A program made the position numbers and the translations under genes. Shown in pieces: positions 25,141 to 54,947 of a stretch of 64,000 bases of DNA. This DNA is from Lumbricus terrestris (Eukaryota > Annelida > Clitellata > Crassiclitellata > Lumbricidae). Each line of letters opens with the position of its first letter. Position 1 is the stretch's first letter. The notes under the pieces are model-generated. The model made no database searches and had not been told where the DNA came from. It worked only from the letters and a program-made list of their open reading frames with translations. Location: NCBI GenBank assembly GCA_949752735.1, contig OX457037.1, forward strand, positions 31,538,760-31,602,759. Reading direction: 5' to 3'.

Positions 25141-27048
25141 ATTAATAATGATGATGTCCTGTTTATTCTATCCATTCTGACAAACGCAGTATGATTACAT
25201 GAAACAATCTTAATTAAATCATAAATCTTAAAGTTATACTAACAGAACAGACAGTCTGCAATACAATAGACAGGTATCTAAGATTCATTCATTCATTCAT
25301 TATGGAGATTTATATAGCGCCCCTCGGTTAGCACTCAGGAGTGCTCCCGACCCAACCTCGGCTGAAAAGGGTGTTTTTAAGGCTGCCATAAAACTGAGCA
25401 AACCCTAGGCATAAAGCAAATAAACAGTAAGTGGAAGCCAATTTCATACCATGGGCCAATAATAAAGAAAGCTCGCTGCAGCCCAAGAGCAGTTCATGCT
25501 CAGGGATGAGGAGTTCACCCTGAGTGGAGGAATGAAGTTTTACCAATTATGGCAAAATCAGATCCAACCGCAGCAAGCTGTACCGGCATAATTATCATAA
25601 AGTCAAAACTTGTAACCAAAAGCAATTTCAATTACCGGTTCCAAAGCCTGCCGTTGACGTTAGCAAAGTCTATGAGACTACGAGTCGGTGACTATAGGGT
25701 CAGTACTCACTATTCAGTAAGTAAGAACTAGCAGTGAAAAACGTTTTCGGGGCAACATGCTTATTATCTAAAATTATACAAAATTAGGGAGTTGCTGCAA
25801 TTTTTTCCTGAATTCTGTGCCCCCAAAACTCTGTGGCTCTCCAAGTCATGGCTTAGTTGGCTCACGCTTTAATCTGGCACTGCATGCACAAGAGAAGTTA
25901 AATAAGTGTATGGCTTCGATAATTATGTTCTTTAATTTTCCATTTACTGCATACTTATATCAAAGTCATAGGATTCATTAGTGGGATCAAAACAATAAGG
26001 AAGTGTGCCCGGCTGGTTCCAGGCAGGTCTGCTCGGCATGCTTGAGGCAAAATTCTCCTGCATGTGCACAGGCATGTAGCCCAAGGGCGGATACAGGAAT
26101 TTTCGAGGGGGGGGCCAAAATTTTTGGTCTTGTGAGGCAGGAGAAAAATTTTGGTCTCGACCAATTTCCAGGGAAAAAATACCATTTCATCCGCCGAAAA
26201 AATTGATGACCTTTTTTTTTTTTTTTTAGTCATCGACCAATTTTCAGGGAAAAAATACCATTTCATCCGCCGAAAAAACTGATGACCTTTTTTTTTTTTT
26301 TTTAGTCATCGACCAATTTTTCGGGAAAAAGATACCAACTTATCCGCCAAAAAAGTTGATGACCTTTTTTTTTTTTTTTTAGTCATCCATTAATTTTTTC
26401 AGGAAAAGATGCCATTTCCGAACGGGGGGCCACGTCCCGTACGATTTTCTAATAGGGGGGGCCAGATGTCCTGTTTTTCTCTCCCACTACATGTGTTTAA
26501 AACCAAATGGGGGCCACGTTCCATGCAATTTTTAAATGGGGGGGCCATGGCCGGATTGGCCCCCCCCCTGGATCCGCCCCTGATGTAGCCTACCCACTAA
26601 CAGTCTAACATTAATTTTATAAGTCATTCATTAAGTCCATAAACTGACGACTACTTACTCGAAAGGAGTTGTCGACTCGCAGGGAGTGAATTAGGCACAG
26701 CAGACACAGGCAAAAGGTCAAAACGAAGAAAACTCCACTTAACGCCACATGCCAAAATATCTGTATGAATAGTTGGCTCCTCTGCAGCGGATAAAGGCAG
26801 CGGAAGTACAGATAAATGCCAAAAGCGTTGACGATCAGGCCAAACACTCCAGAACATATCAACCATATCGGCATAAGTGTAGCGTCGTACGTCTCCACCA
26901 AACTTAAATACTTGTGAAGGTTCATCAACAGATGGTAACCGGCCAAGATCAATAGCTTCGAAACTGATGTGCCGCATATGCTGAAAAACATTAAAACCAT
27001 GGCCAGCCGGATACGAGACAGCTCCGTTAAGACAAAAGCCAAGCACAT
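23763..27048 (-). CDS. Peripherin-2/ROM-1-like tetraspanin (3 exons, 349 aa)
   Basis: The exons are 27048-26659, 24984-24653 and 24090-23763. Donors are cga|gtaagt and tag|gtaaaa; acceptors are cgttag and ttttag. Phases are 0 and 2 and the reading frame is continuous. The protein has four membrane segments (about 15-37, 60-82, 97-121 and 251-273). Its large outer loop carries NYKCCG (159-161), DWF, VPYSCCNP (204-205), RPC (213) and GC (240). The six cysteines match the intramolecular disulfide set of peripherin-2, and ARYLQTSM follows the last membrane segment, as in the family. The length is close to the 346 aa of human peripherin-2. In vertebrates these proteins curve photoreceptor disc rims. 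The residue aligned with peripherin-2 Cys150 is Met here, so disulfide-linked higher oligomers are not expected. The ATG context is aaaagATGt. Paralogy to PRPH2 or ROM1 cannot be decided. Confidence 0.93.
24387..24575 (-). mobile_element. SINE in intron 2 of the tetraspanin gene
   Basis: The minus orientation shows a diverged head (gtggtgtagtggtgg), box B-like GGTTCGAATCC, and the body and tail with gagtagaaaaacttg. It is inserted in the 562-bp second intron. Confidence 0.85.
25015..25152. repeat. (AAT)n/(ATG)n microsatellite
   Basis: Trinucleotide run in intron 1, about 30 bp upstream of the exon 2 acceptor of the tetraspanin gene. Confidence 0.9.
25284..25400 (-). mobile_element. LINE 3' end
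   Basis: On minus, codons reading SRGWVGSTPE and a stop are followed by agtgctaaccgagg, ggcgctatataaatc and (AATG)n. This is the same C-terminus and 3' end as the copy at 49408-49606. Confidence 0.75.
26082..26582. mobile_element. hAT-like MITE in intron 1 of the tetraspanin gene
   Basis: The left end is CAAGGGCGGATACAGG. The right end reads, reversed, CAGGGGCGGATCCAGG. Perfect 8-bp duplications ATGTAGCC lie at 26074-26081 and 26583-26590. Inside are three tandem units of about 80 bp, each holding atttcatccgccgaaaaaa and the hairpin GATGAC/T-run/GTCATC. Confidence 0.88.
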
Positions 27049-28017
27049 CTTTTATTCTTTTATTCGTCGACGAGTCAAATGGCGGCGTAGCGCAACTTAA
27101 TAAAAATCGGAGAATCTATTATGCCCCGTCCTTAAAACACACACTCGCCGACGCCTCATTGTAAGTGAAAGTCACGATAAATCGAATAGGATAATAAGTT
27201 TTGGCTTTAACATCGGCATTGCCGTAAAGCTAGTTTCGAGCACGTTGCGAATTAAAAGCCGACAGCAGTAAATACGACGCAAGAGCGAAAACATTTTAAA
27301 CAATTTAAAACAATCTCATTGTTACGTTTTCAATGGCATCGATGACGTTGTTTGGTCGCTAAACTCGCTGCTACTCGCAGCAGTCTCGCACAAGTGAAAA
27401 GTCTAATTAAACTTCATGAAGATTTTACGAGCTTAACCCCGATCACTCTACCCCGGAAAACTGAGAACTCTTTCTGCCCTGCTTGGCTTCCAGAGTATAA
27501 TAACAATAACAAAAGCCAGGCAAAGGTATTCGTATTTAGTGGGGTGCGTATTCGACCATGAGCAGCATTCTTAGATGAACAAGCCCAAAAGCCAAGGACC
27601 GTTTACACACAGTCCTTGACCACAAGCAAACGAATCAACTGACCTGGGACTAATATCGAATGGTTTGGAGAAGAGTCGTGAGCTCTCATAGCGGGCTCTG
27701 GACGGCCAATTAATACAAACACACTAGGCCTAGTTCTTACATCATGCGACAATAAATGCATTATTTAATTTTCGCATTGTTTTATTTGTGGGGGGGGGGG
27801 GGGGTGTTCAAACACCCAAAACACGTTACGGCCTTGAACAATAATAATAATGATAGAGTGATATGATAGCAAAGTGTATTAATACACTTTGATATGATAG
27901 TAGCATCGTGCGTCTCCACCAAAATTTTAAACTGGCACAATGCAGTATTATTGCAATTTGTAGTATTATCAATTTATTATAGGAGTCGAATTTAGCTGTA
28001 GGCAGCTATGCAATGCA

Positions 28018-28019
<2 letters not shown>
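27049..28019. other. Upstream of the tetraspanin gene; MITE right end
   Basis: This should contain the 5' UTR and promoter, but no TATA box or start can be fixed. Positions 27784-27836 hold a G-run, tgttcaaacacccaaaacac and ttacggccttg, the right end of the 21440-type MITE. A perfect 22-bp palindrome sits at 27870-27891. Confidence 0.5.

Positions 28020-28020
<1 letters not shown>

Positions 28021-28112
<92 letters not shown>
28021..28112. repeat. (TC)n(TA)n microsatellite
   Basis: About 27 CT dinucleotides are followed by about 18 AT dinucleotides. Confidence 0.95.
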
Positions 28113-28114
<2 letters not shown>

Positions 28115-28775
28115 CTCATTTTACCAACACCATCTGTCAAATGGAAGGTTGAGTGAACCTTTGGGAGATAGCGGGAAGCAATCCCGCATCCGCACTCTTC
28201 CTACTTGTGCATTACCATTGCAATAAGCCCCCTCCTCTAGAAGCTAAACTATCTTGAACTTGCCAATTTAATATAGCCATGGCAGTGGCAGTGCTACACA
28301 AGGTCAAATGCCCTAGCAGGAATACCTTTGCCTGACAGAATGTTTTTGCCCCATCGAGATTTATTTCGGGCATTAATTGTTCTCTGCACTTGTCAAACGC
28401 GTATGACTACCCTAAGCCCCTAGCTCATCCATAGTTGCAAACCTGTCTGGCAAGTTGCAACACGTCTGTATACAACTCTCAGTAGGCCTCATACATGTCT
28501 TGCGGAACGTCGGGATTGCAGGGCAGCTGATTTGGCATTTGGATGCATATTTCTAGGAAATAGGGTGTGTCACAGACAGACAAGACAGTCAGTCAGACGG
28601 ACAGACAGAAAGAAAGTAGAGAGATTGCCTTTAGCAATGTATGAAAATAGGAGACACTAATATGCTAGCTTAATTTTATACTAATCAACTAGCTAACGGT
28701 AGATTTAATACCAGATACTATTTCAGCTTTGTCATTTTATGTTTGAAAATCAAGCACAATTGTTCTACTCTGAAG

Positions 28776-28921
28776 CATAGGCGCAACAACCCTATGGGAC
28801 CCACGGGACGCGTCCCCCCCAACTTTTGAGTGGTCCCATTGACTTTATCATTGTGGTCCCCCCCAACTTTTGGGATGTGATTCATTTGGTCCCCAACTTT
28901 TAGGACGTGATTGCACCTATG
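28776..28921. mobile_element. 146-bp hAT-like MITE
   Basis: The ends CATAGGCGCAAC and GATTGCACCTATG are inverted repeats. Perfect 8-bp duplications CTCTGAAG flank it at 28768-28775 and 28922-28929. Internally the word ccccaacttttg is repeated three times. Confidence 0.88.
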
Positions 28922-28929
28922 CTCTGAAG

Positions 28930-30680
28930 CCAGATAACAAAAAGGATATTGGCTTTTGCATTGTATCTGACAGTAGTAAATACTGAACATTCCTTTACAG
29001 GTATGCTAAGGTATGCCAACAAGTAAATATATTATAATTGTGATATATTATAATATTAGTAAGTGATATACCTGAAAACCATTTAGGTATCAGATGACGC
29101 AAAGGAAATTTTTTTAAACACTGGTGGCTGGTTGAAAATTATCATCTCATCAGTTTTTGCACAGACACAAATTTTAGTTTGCAAAATTCTCACCAGATTG
29201 GAATCGTACAGATACAAACTAAGCAGGTGTACAGAAGAATTGAAATCTACACAATTTTATCCTACCAAATAATAGACCTCAATGTTTGTAGATATCCTAC
29301 CAAATAACACACCTCAACAACCTTTCCTCTACTGACAAAGGGTTTAGGATTTCCAATACTATTTACAACACTTTGGTCGGTAAAGGGTTAAGTGGTACCT
29401 AATTCATAGTTAACTTGCTAATCAATTACAATATGATTATATTAATTAGCAGGTGATACTGTAAATGCTTAAATACGTGGAAATATTGTCAGTATTCAAA
29501 GGTTACTATCATGAAAAAATATATTTAAGTAAGAATACTTTTATTATTAGCAATCACAAATCAGTGTCAAATTTTAAAATTTAAACCTCAGACATCGGTA
29601 GATCAATTCATAAATTATACAATAAAGTATTTAATAGCAACATACGTGAATGTCATGATTCTAAATAAAGCATTGGTTCATGATACACACATACACAATT
29701 GTACATGTGATATTCTATAACAATAATTTTTAAAGTTCATATACATACCTACACTTAATTTCAACACAACAGAAGTATGCACACATATACATGTATATTT
29801 ATCATTTTCTTCAAATTCATACATTTTACACTCACAGTACTGTAGTCTCACACTAATGCAATGTGCACAGCCTTACAGTTGACTCTTACTACAACAGAAG
29901 GTTTTTATAGATGAACTAGCTAAGTTGCTAAGATGAAAGACATTGAATTTACCTCTAATGACACTCAAGCTATGTATCAACCACAAATACACCCCTACCC
30001 ATAGCAACTGCCAGGAACTAAATCACCGTGAAAATACTCATAATAACTTTGGCATAGGGCTGAAATATGAGGAGAAAATTAAGGTATATAAATGATTAAA
30101 CAACTGGTATTTGAAGCAGAAAGCAAAGCAACCACAGATGGGTCTATGATCGCCAAATTGAATATATAGTGACTAGAAAGAAATGAACAAGTTATATGAG
30201 CACGATCCGCTTTCTATATGAATGTTGACCGCTTGGCTATAGGCACAAAAAAAAATAAATTGGTGAAAATTTATGTAACTCATGCGAAATGTTTAAAAAT
30301 CTCTAAAAATAAATTCATATAAAATGGAGAAGATTTTCTCTACAATCAATTTGCTAACGGAAATTGACTGCACATGGTCGGAATTTAAGTTCACCAATCA
30401 ATTTCAGAAATAGGCCACAAATCTCTGATGCCCTGTGCAATTGCACTACAGCACAACACAAGTTTCCCATTACCACATTTTACAAAGCCCTATCTATAAA
30501 TACTCGTGGGAAAACTTGAAAAAATTTCATATAAATTGTGTGGAATAATAATGTGGATTGTAAATAAAAATAATATGTTAAAACAAATTATGAAAATGAT
30601 GATGACAAACAAACTCCTACCTAACATCAACAACAGCAACTATATATGTATGCACCTACGGTTTACTCAGCTCTGCATTT
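28930..30680. other. Intergenic, no gene recognised
   Basis: AT-rich spacer between RUNDC1 and the tetraspanin gene. No exon-like block was seen. Confidence 0.4.
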
Positions 30681-30685
30681 TATCG

Positions 30686-30786
30686 CAGACTAAAACCGTG
30701 ATTTTCAGCCGGGGTTGGGTCGGGAGCGCTCCTGAGTAGCAACCTTGAAGAGGTGCTACATAAATCTCCATGCTCAATGAATGAAT
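30686..30786 (+). mobile_element. LINE 3' end
   Basis: Encodes FSRGWVGSAPE and a stop, then tagcaaccttgaagagg, tgctacataaatc and (AATG)n. Confidence 0.7.
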
Positions 30787-31206
30787 ATTACGATGATGAC
30801 ATGACTGCTTCATTTCTTACGACTGTTCAGTAAGCAATAATTTATGTACACTGTTTTACATGCAGCGTTTAAACTGATCGGAAATGGAATGTCAAATTAC
30901 AATCGTGAAATGAACAGAAATAGAAAAATGCTGCTGCACTTCCACAGAACTGACCAATAGCTTAAATACATAGCCTGCATCACAGTTACCAGGTAAAAAC
31001 CCACAAGTAGAGCAGGTAGAAAAATCGGCAGCTAGTAAAGCAGGAGAATAGTGTTGGTATGCAGAAGCACGTACAACTGGTAAGTAAGAAAAGCGAGCAT
31101 ATTATTATACATCAGAACCACTGAAGTGGCTCACAAAAATCCCAAGCCCCATCTACATGCTAAGTCAAAAATCGCAAAGTTCATTTTGGTCAAACAACTT
31201 TCTCGT

Positions 31207-31444
<238 letters not shown>

Positions 31445-31534
31445 CCTGGAGTAAATCAGATGCTAACAAATGCTGCAGCACTCCAAATCTAGAATACTGA
31501 AAATCTGAGTCTTTCGGCAACAACTCAGTCCTAA

Positions 31535-31540
31535 TTTATT
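31535..31540 (-). terminator. Candidate RUNDC1 poly(A) signal
   Basis: AATAAA on minus, about 330 nt beyond the stop codon and before the (GA)n tract. Confidence 0.45.
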
Positions 31541-31868
31541 TACATGGTGATTTCGTTGCATCTTCAGCCTACTTACGAGAACGGCAAAGTCACACGGATT
31601 TATCGTACACGGAATTTTCACAATTAAATATATCCAGACCCAGAACCGGTACATTGAAGATACTCCTAACGTTGAATCCGATGAACTCTTTAGTGAAGAT
31701 GACCATGGTCTCGACTGCAATGAATTCGGTGTCGATACCTTTAACCTCACTGACTCGTGCCGTTTACGACATTAAACATCAGCGAAATCCACAAAGCCAG
31801 CATTTCAACAAGAACCTCTCAGTGTTGCCAAAGTCAGATGCGGACGTCAACAACCGAGGAGGAGGAGG

Positions 31869-49966
<18,098 letters not shown>

Positions 49967-50337
49967 TGCTGCCTACATTTCCAAAAATAAGAAACAGAAG
50001 TAAGGAATCAATTCTGCCAAAGGCACAGGTTGAAGCATAGTTAAAGCACATCTATCTTAAGCACATTGCATGCCACCACATTCGTTATCTCATACAGCAT
50101 TTTGGAAATAGTGGTAAAAATGAAATATTTTCTAATTATAACTTTTTTTCCCAAAACTGCATAAACAAGTTCCAGAAAATATCGAAAAGTCATTTCAATC
50201 TGATGAGTCTCTCTCTAGATGTGTTGCTGTAAAATATGCCATTACAAATTACAGTTCAATGTAATGTCTCATCTTGAGTCTTTAATCATTGATATCATGT
50301 TACAGCAGATATTACGATATACTACATGTCAGCAACA
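49967..50337. other. RUNDC1 5' flank
   Basis: The 5' UTR and promoter must lie here or further upstream. No TATA box, CpG-rich patch or upstream exon could be fixed. Confidence 0.3.
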
Positions 50338-50733
50338 GGGTCATTCCACCTCAAAAATTTTCAACAAATGTTTCAAGAAGTTTCAGCTTGACCATCTCGG
50401 ATTTCAACCAAAAAGAAAATTTTACAGAATGTTTATCACGATATTAGATGAAACTATGCCAAATTTTAGACCAATATCTTATGTAGTTTTTCCTGGCAGT
50501 GAAATGACGTCTAAATTTATAGCACTGGTGCTATAAATTTAGACGCAAGTTCCAAAACGTCAAAAACGAGGTCACCCCAGACGTGTTTAAAATTTAACAT
50601 CTTCAAAACTACTTTATATTGGTCTAATTTGGCATAGTTTCATCTAGTACCATAATAAACATTCTGTAAAATTTTCATTGAAATTCAAGATGGTCGAGCT
50701 GGAGCCAATTGTTGAATTGAGGTGAAATGACCC
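50338..50733. mobile_element. Fold-back (long inverted repeat) MITE
   Basis: The ends GGGTCATTCCACCTCAA and TTGAGGTGAAATGACCC are inverted. Imperfect inverted pairing continues to the centre, where 17-bp perfect arms (50509-50525 and 50528-50544) flank TG. The whole element is one 396-bp imperfect palindrome. No target duplication is evident. Confidence 0.8.
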
Positions 50734-51202
50734 AATATTAACCTATCAGAATGTAATATCATCCAAAGTAATTTTAAACAAACTGAGATACTATAAAAGA
50801 TTTCAAAGTACATGCGAAGGATGAATGAGAAAAGGCAGATGGCATAGTAGGGTCAAAAGCACTCCATAATTTACGACCAATGACTCAAGCCGAGATCTAG
50901 CTGAGCGATAATCCTGCTCATTGCGTGCATTGCATTGATGACTATCAGAATCAGCCAAAAAACAAAATTTTAAATATAGAAGCCAGAAGACCCATATGAT
51001 GATCATAAAAAAGAATGGTCGTGTGTGACATACAAGTGTGCAATGACCTTACACAAGAGTGGCCATGTGACAAGTAAGATGCAAATGGTCTGCTGACTCT
51101 ACTGGTACCATCATTGCAGGGCCTAAAATAATTACAGTCAATATCAAACTGCAATGACCTTAATAGCTGAAAGCATATACGGTAGATCTGATTCTTTGAG
51201 AT

Positions 51203-51772
51203 CAGGGCTGTTAATATCGCGATAAAGTATCGCAATACTTGGTATCGCCGATACTTTTTTTAGTATCGCGGCGAGTATCGCGATAGTTTAATTTTGTTGG
51301 TATCGCATGTGTATCGCCGATACTTTTTTAGCCTGTCAGCGATACTCGATACCAATACTTTTTTGACAATAATTTATATGGTTTCTCATCCGATTGAATA
51401 AGTGACTCTTTGGTGCGATCTCACCGATCTGTGATCTTTGACCGAAATGGACGGAAATCGAGATCTATAAATAGTCAAATGACCGGAAACGTGTCCTTTA
51501 TTTAGTATGGCTAAGTGGTAGACTTTTATGAAAGCATGTATATAGATTAGTAGTTACACTGCTTCAGTCTGCTTGTACTGCTTAACACTGTTTAACGGGC
51601 AATGGCATGTGCTTTTTTAGTCATTAAACTTTAAAACTTATCGAAAAGTATTGGTATTGGTATTGCAATACTTTTAAGAAATAGTATCGGTATTGGTATT
51701 GCCAATACTTTTATTAGTAAGTATTGGTATTGGTATTGCCAATACTTTTTCCCAGTATTGTTAACAGCCCTG
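51203..51772. mobile_element. hAT-like MITE with TATCG/TATTGG repeats
   Basis: The ends CAGGGCTGTTAATATCG and AGTATTGTTAACAGCCCTG are inverted. The flanks are tttgagat and tttgagac, an 8-bp duplication with one mismatch. Both sub-ends carry many variants of gtatcgccgatact or tattggtattgccaatact. Confidence 0.85.
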
Positions 51773-54342
51773 TTTGAGACACTAAATTTGTTGCACAGTA
51801 TGTAGGCACTAGGTAGTGGGCACTGATCATTAATTCGGGAATTTACATGGTGTCTCTTCAAGAAAACTACTCTGAGGCACTCCTGATTCCAACGCACTCA
51901 AAAAGAACAGTTGTAAGTATAATTTATTATAGTGAGGAAGGAACTTTTTACCGGTAACTCTAAAGGAAAGCCACCACAGGCCCAATAATAAAGTACAGTG
52001 TTAATCACTCTTTCTGCATATCAAGGTGGTCAATTCTACTTAAGTAGCTTCTGTAGCAAAGTACTTTCAGGTTTATCAGTCTCCTCAACCTTCCCATTCA
52101 CTCTTGGCCTGTTCATGGCCAAGTATTCATGCAGCCAGCTGTAGTACATAGACTACATGCCAACAAAATCATTTAACTCAGGTCTGATTTTATGTATGGG
52201 CATCCAATATAAAGAGGGACAAGATTAATTACATTCCACTGGTCTGACTAGCTGAAAAACAGCCTAAATTTTCTGGTTCCCCTCCAGCAGTCATTATGTA
52301 ACATAATTATGATAAATGTAGACACTCATGAGTGTATTAAGGCTGTTAACAGATAAAGCAATTTTTATTTCAAACAATAACATACACTCCTACAGTATGT
52401 AGATCTATCTAAAGTCACTGCCAAATTATTTAAATGTCACACATATTTGGAGAGACACTAGTCTACCATTCAAAATAAAAGTTCTAAAAGATCAACAGCA
52501 ACAATTACATACTTTTAAACGACATTTCAAAATGAAGACATTATTATAAATACAGCACAGTTGAAGGCAGCCATGTGTGGTCCGATTAGCAATCTACTAA
52601 ATATCATACAACGCAAGTATTCATTTCTTCAAACACCACTTATGCAGCTATGTGTAGAATAACATTCAACATAACAGCCATGTATGCAGATGAAAGCTGC
52701 CCACACCCAACCCTTTTAGGCAGTTTGTAGCTTGGATAAATTTCTAGCTTCATGCAGCACAGTCATACACTGTTTGCCAAGTCAGTCTCTGCAGAATAAA
52801 TTATAATAAGATTTTCTTATTCATACGAAACTGCCTGGTTGGTTGCAGTGCACACTGCTGTACCTAAAATGTGAACGTGTCTTCACTTCCACACCACATA
52901 AAAATTTCATCCGTCAAATACAAGTATAGTTACATTCCCCCCCATTAGAACTTTCACCACATGCACTAATTGCACCATGACAGTTTTGCTTTTAATATCA
53001 GACTGGCACTAGTATGAAACACAGAACCAGTACTGGTTTGAGTCGCTACTGTTTTGTCCACAGTGCAACACACACCGTTATAATGGTGGTCCGGTGTTGC
53101 AAACAGGTTCCTTGAATTGCATCATATGTCCTACTCTCGTTAAACCTTCAACACGCCAAATTTCAACAGCTGCAAGTTTCTGGCTCTTTACCACCAGCAA
53201 TTATGCCATTCTCGACACTTAAACAGCATGTTCACTTGATCCGCATGATTCACTATTGAGTATCCTCATCAATTAGTACACACTGCACAGAAGAGAGGAA
53301 GCCTGATCAAACCTTGTTATCTAACATTTTTACTTTCCAGCATCTTTGCCAATTATGGCACATCGCTTCAGCATAAAAAATCAATTTCAACGTTAAAATC
53401 AGAAATATAAAGTTTGAAAAATCCATAAAACAACCAGAAAAATTTAAGTAGAAGAAAGATTAACAAACAAGGAGCTAAAGTTGGTCTTGAAGATCTTTGG
53501 TAAAATCCCTTATTGAGTCGAATAGCATTTTGAATGGTCATTTTTAATGCATTGCAATACGACTTATACACCCATTCCCTAATGGTACATCTGTATTTTT
53601 AATTTAGGAAACTGAAACTGCAGACTGTATTGATCGGTGGAATAATCGAGGACGCTAAAACAAGGAGATTGTCTCAGACTTAAAGAGTTAATTGAAACCT
53701 TGAAACAGACATTCTGATGAATAATCCCTCTTGATGTAAGGACATTATTTACTTTCAATGTCAACTCCTCATCTGTTCATTAACAGTACTGAACTACTGT
53801 AATTAGTAATAATAACACTCTATGCTGTCCCTTTCTTGTGCGGTCATATTGTTTACTCGATGAACATCGGCGAATGAGCCGTCGTAAACCACTACGTAAT
53901 TCATATAGCGCCTCTTTAAGAAAACTAAATGACTACTGGAACGCGCTCAGTCCAGCCACGGCAAAAGAAAACAGAAAACAATCAAACTCACCTTGACAGA
54001 TATAATTAACCTGATAAATTGGAAAAAGTAGATCAAAATGTGGACGCAAATCCTAATGCTGGAAACACTCCGTCGTTCCTTGACGTGTTAAATCGGTCAA
54101 CTATTAAGCAGCGTGTAGGGCGTAGGAAGACGACACATATAACGAACAACATATGTACCCTTACTGATCGGGTCGTGTGCTATTTTAAACATTTGCAGGC
54201 TGCTTCCATAGCAGCTCTGCTAAAATTCTATCGTGTATGCGATTAGATGGCTGAACTGTTGCAGTAAAACAGCACACTTATAAGAAGATGTTGAACACAA
54301 GTAAAATCATATTCCGGTCCACCTCTCCCATCTTGTTCAGCG
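51773..54342. other. No gene recognised
   Basis: AT-rich, with LINE/SINE tail fragments near 51842-51890 and 53896-53956. No exon with family similarity was found. Confidence 0.4.
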
Positions 54343-54705
54343 TTGCCACTCTAAAATTTGAAAAACCCAAGTTGGAGGATCAAAAACACCCAAGAAAACC
54401 CAAGTTGAGCAAATCTTCCGAAAATTTCCAGAATTTCCCGAAAAATTCTCGAATTTCCCACAAATCTTCCGAAAATTTCCCGAATTTTCCGTCCGAAAAA
54501 TCTGATGACCTTTTTTAGTCATCCGGCACAAATCTTCCGGAAAAGTCCACAATTTCCCGAAAAATGTCAAAAAATGCCCGAAAATGTCAAATCCTTTTTT
54601 CCGTCGAAAAAACCCCAAGGAAAAAACCCAAGTTCGTTCCAAAAAACCCATTTCCCAAGTTCGGATTAAAAAAACCCAAGATCTTGTGAAATAACCCAAG
54701 CTGGT
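54343..54705. repeat. aacccaag-rich interspersed repeat
   Basis: The words aaaacccaagtt and aaatcttccgaaaatttcc recur, with the hairpin GATGACCTTTTTTAGTCATC at 54502-54521. It is probably a decayed MITE with unknown borders. Confidence 0.55.
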
Positions 54706-54947
54706 CTTGTTTATTAATTAAAATAGATGATCACATATTACAGATTCAACCATGTGAAGTGACGTAGTTTTTAACTCGCATATAAATCATAACTTGAAAG
54801 CGAATGACTTTGGCCGATTTTGACAAGGTGTCTCAGATTCTCATATATCACGAAAAAAATGCAAATATCAATCTTCAAACATTTTAGTCACTGTGCTTAA
54901 TTAAATGCTTACTGTTATAATAATGCTATAATCCGTGAGGTTACAAG

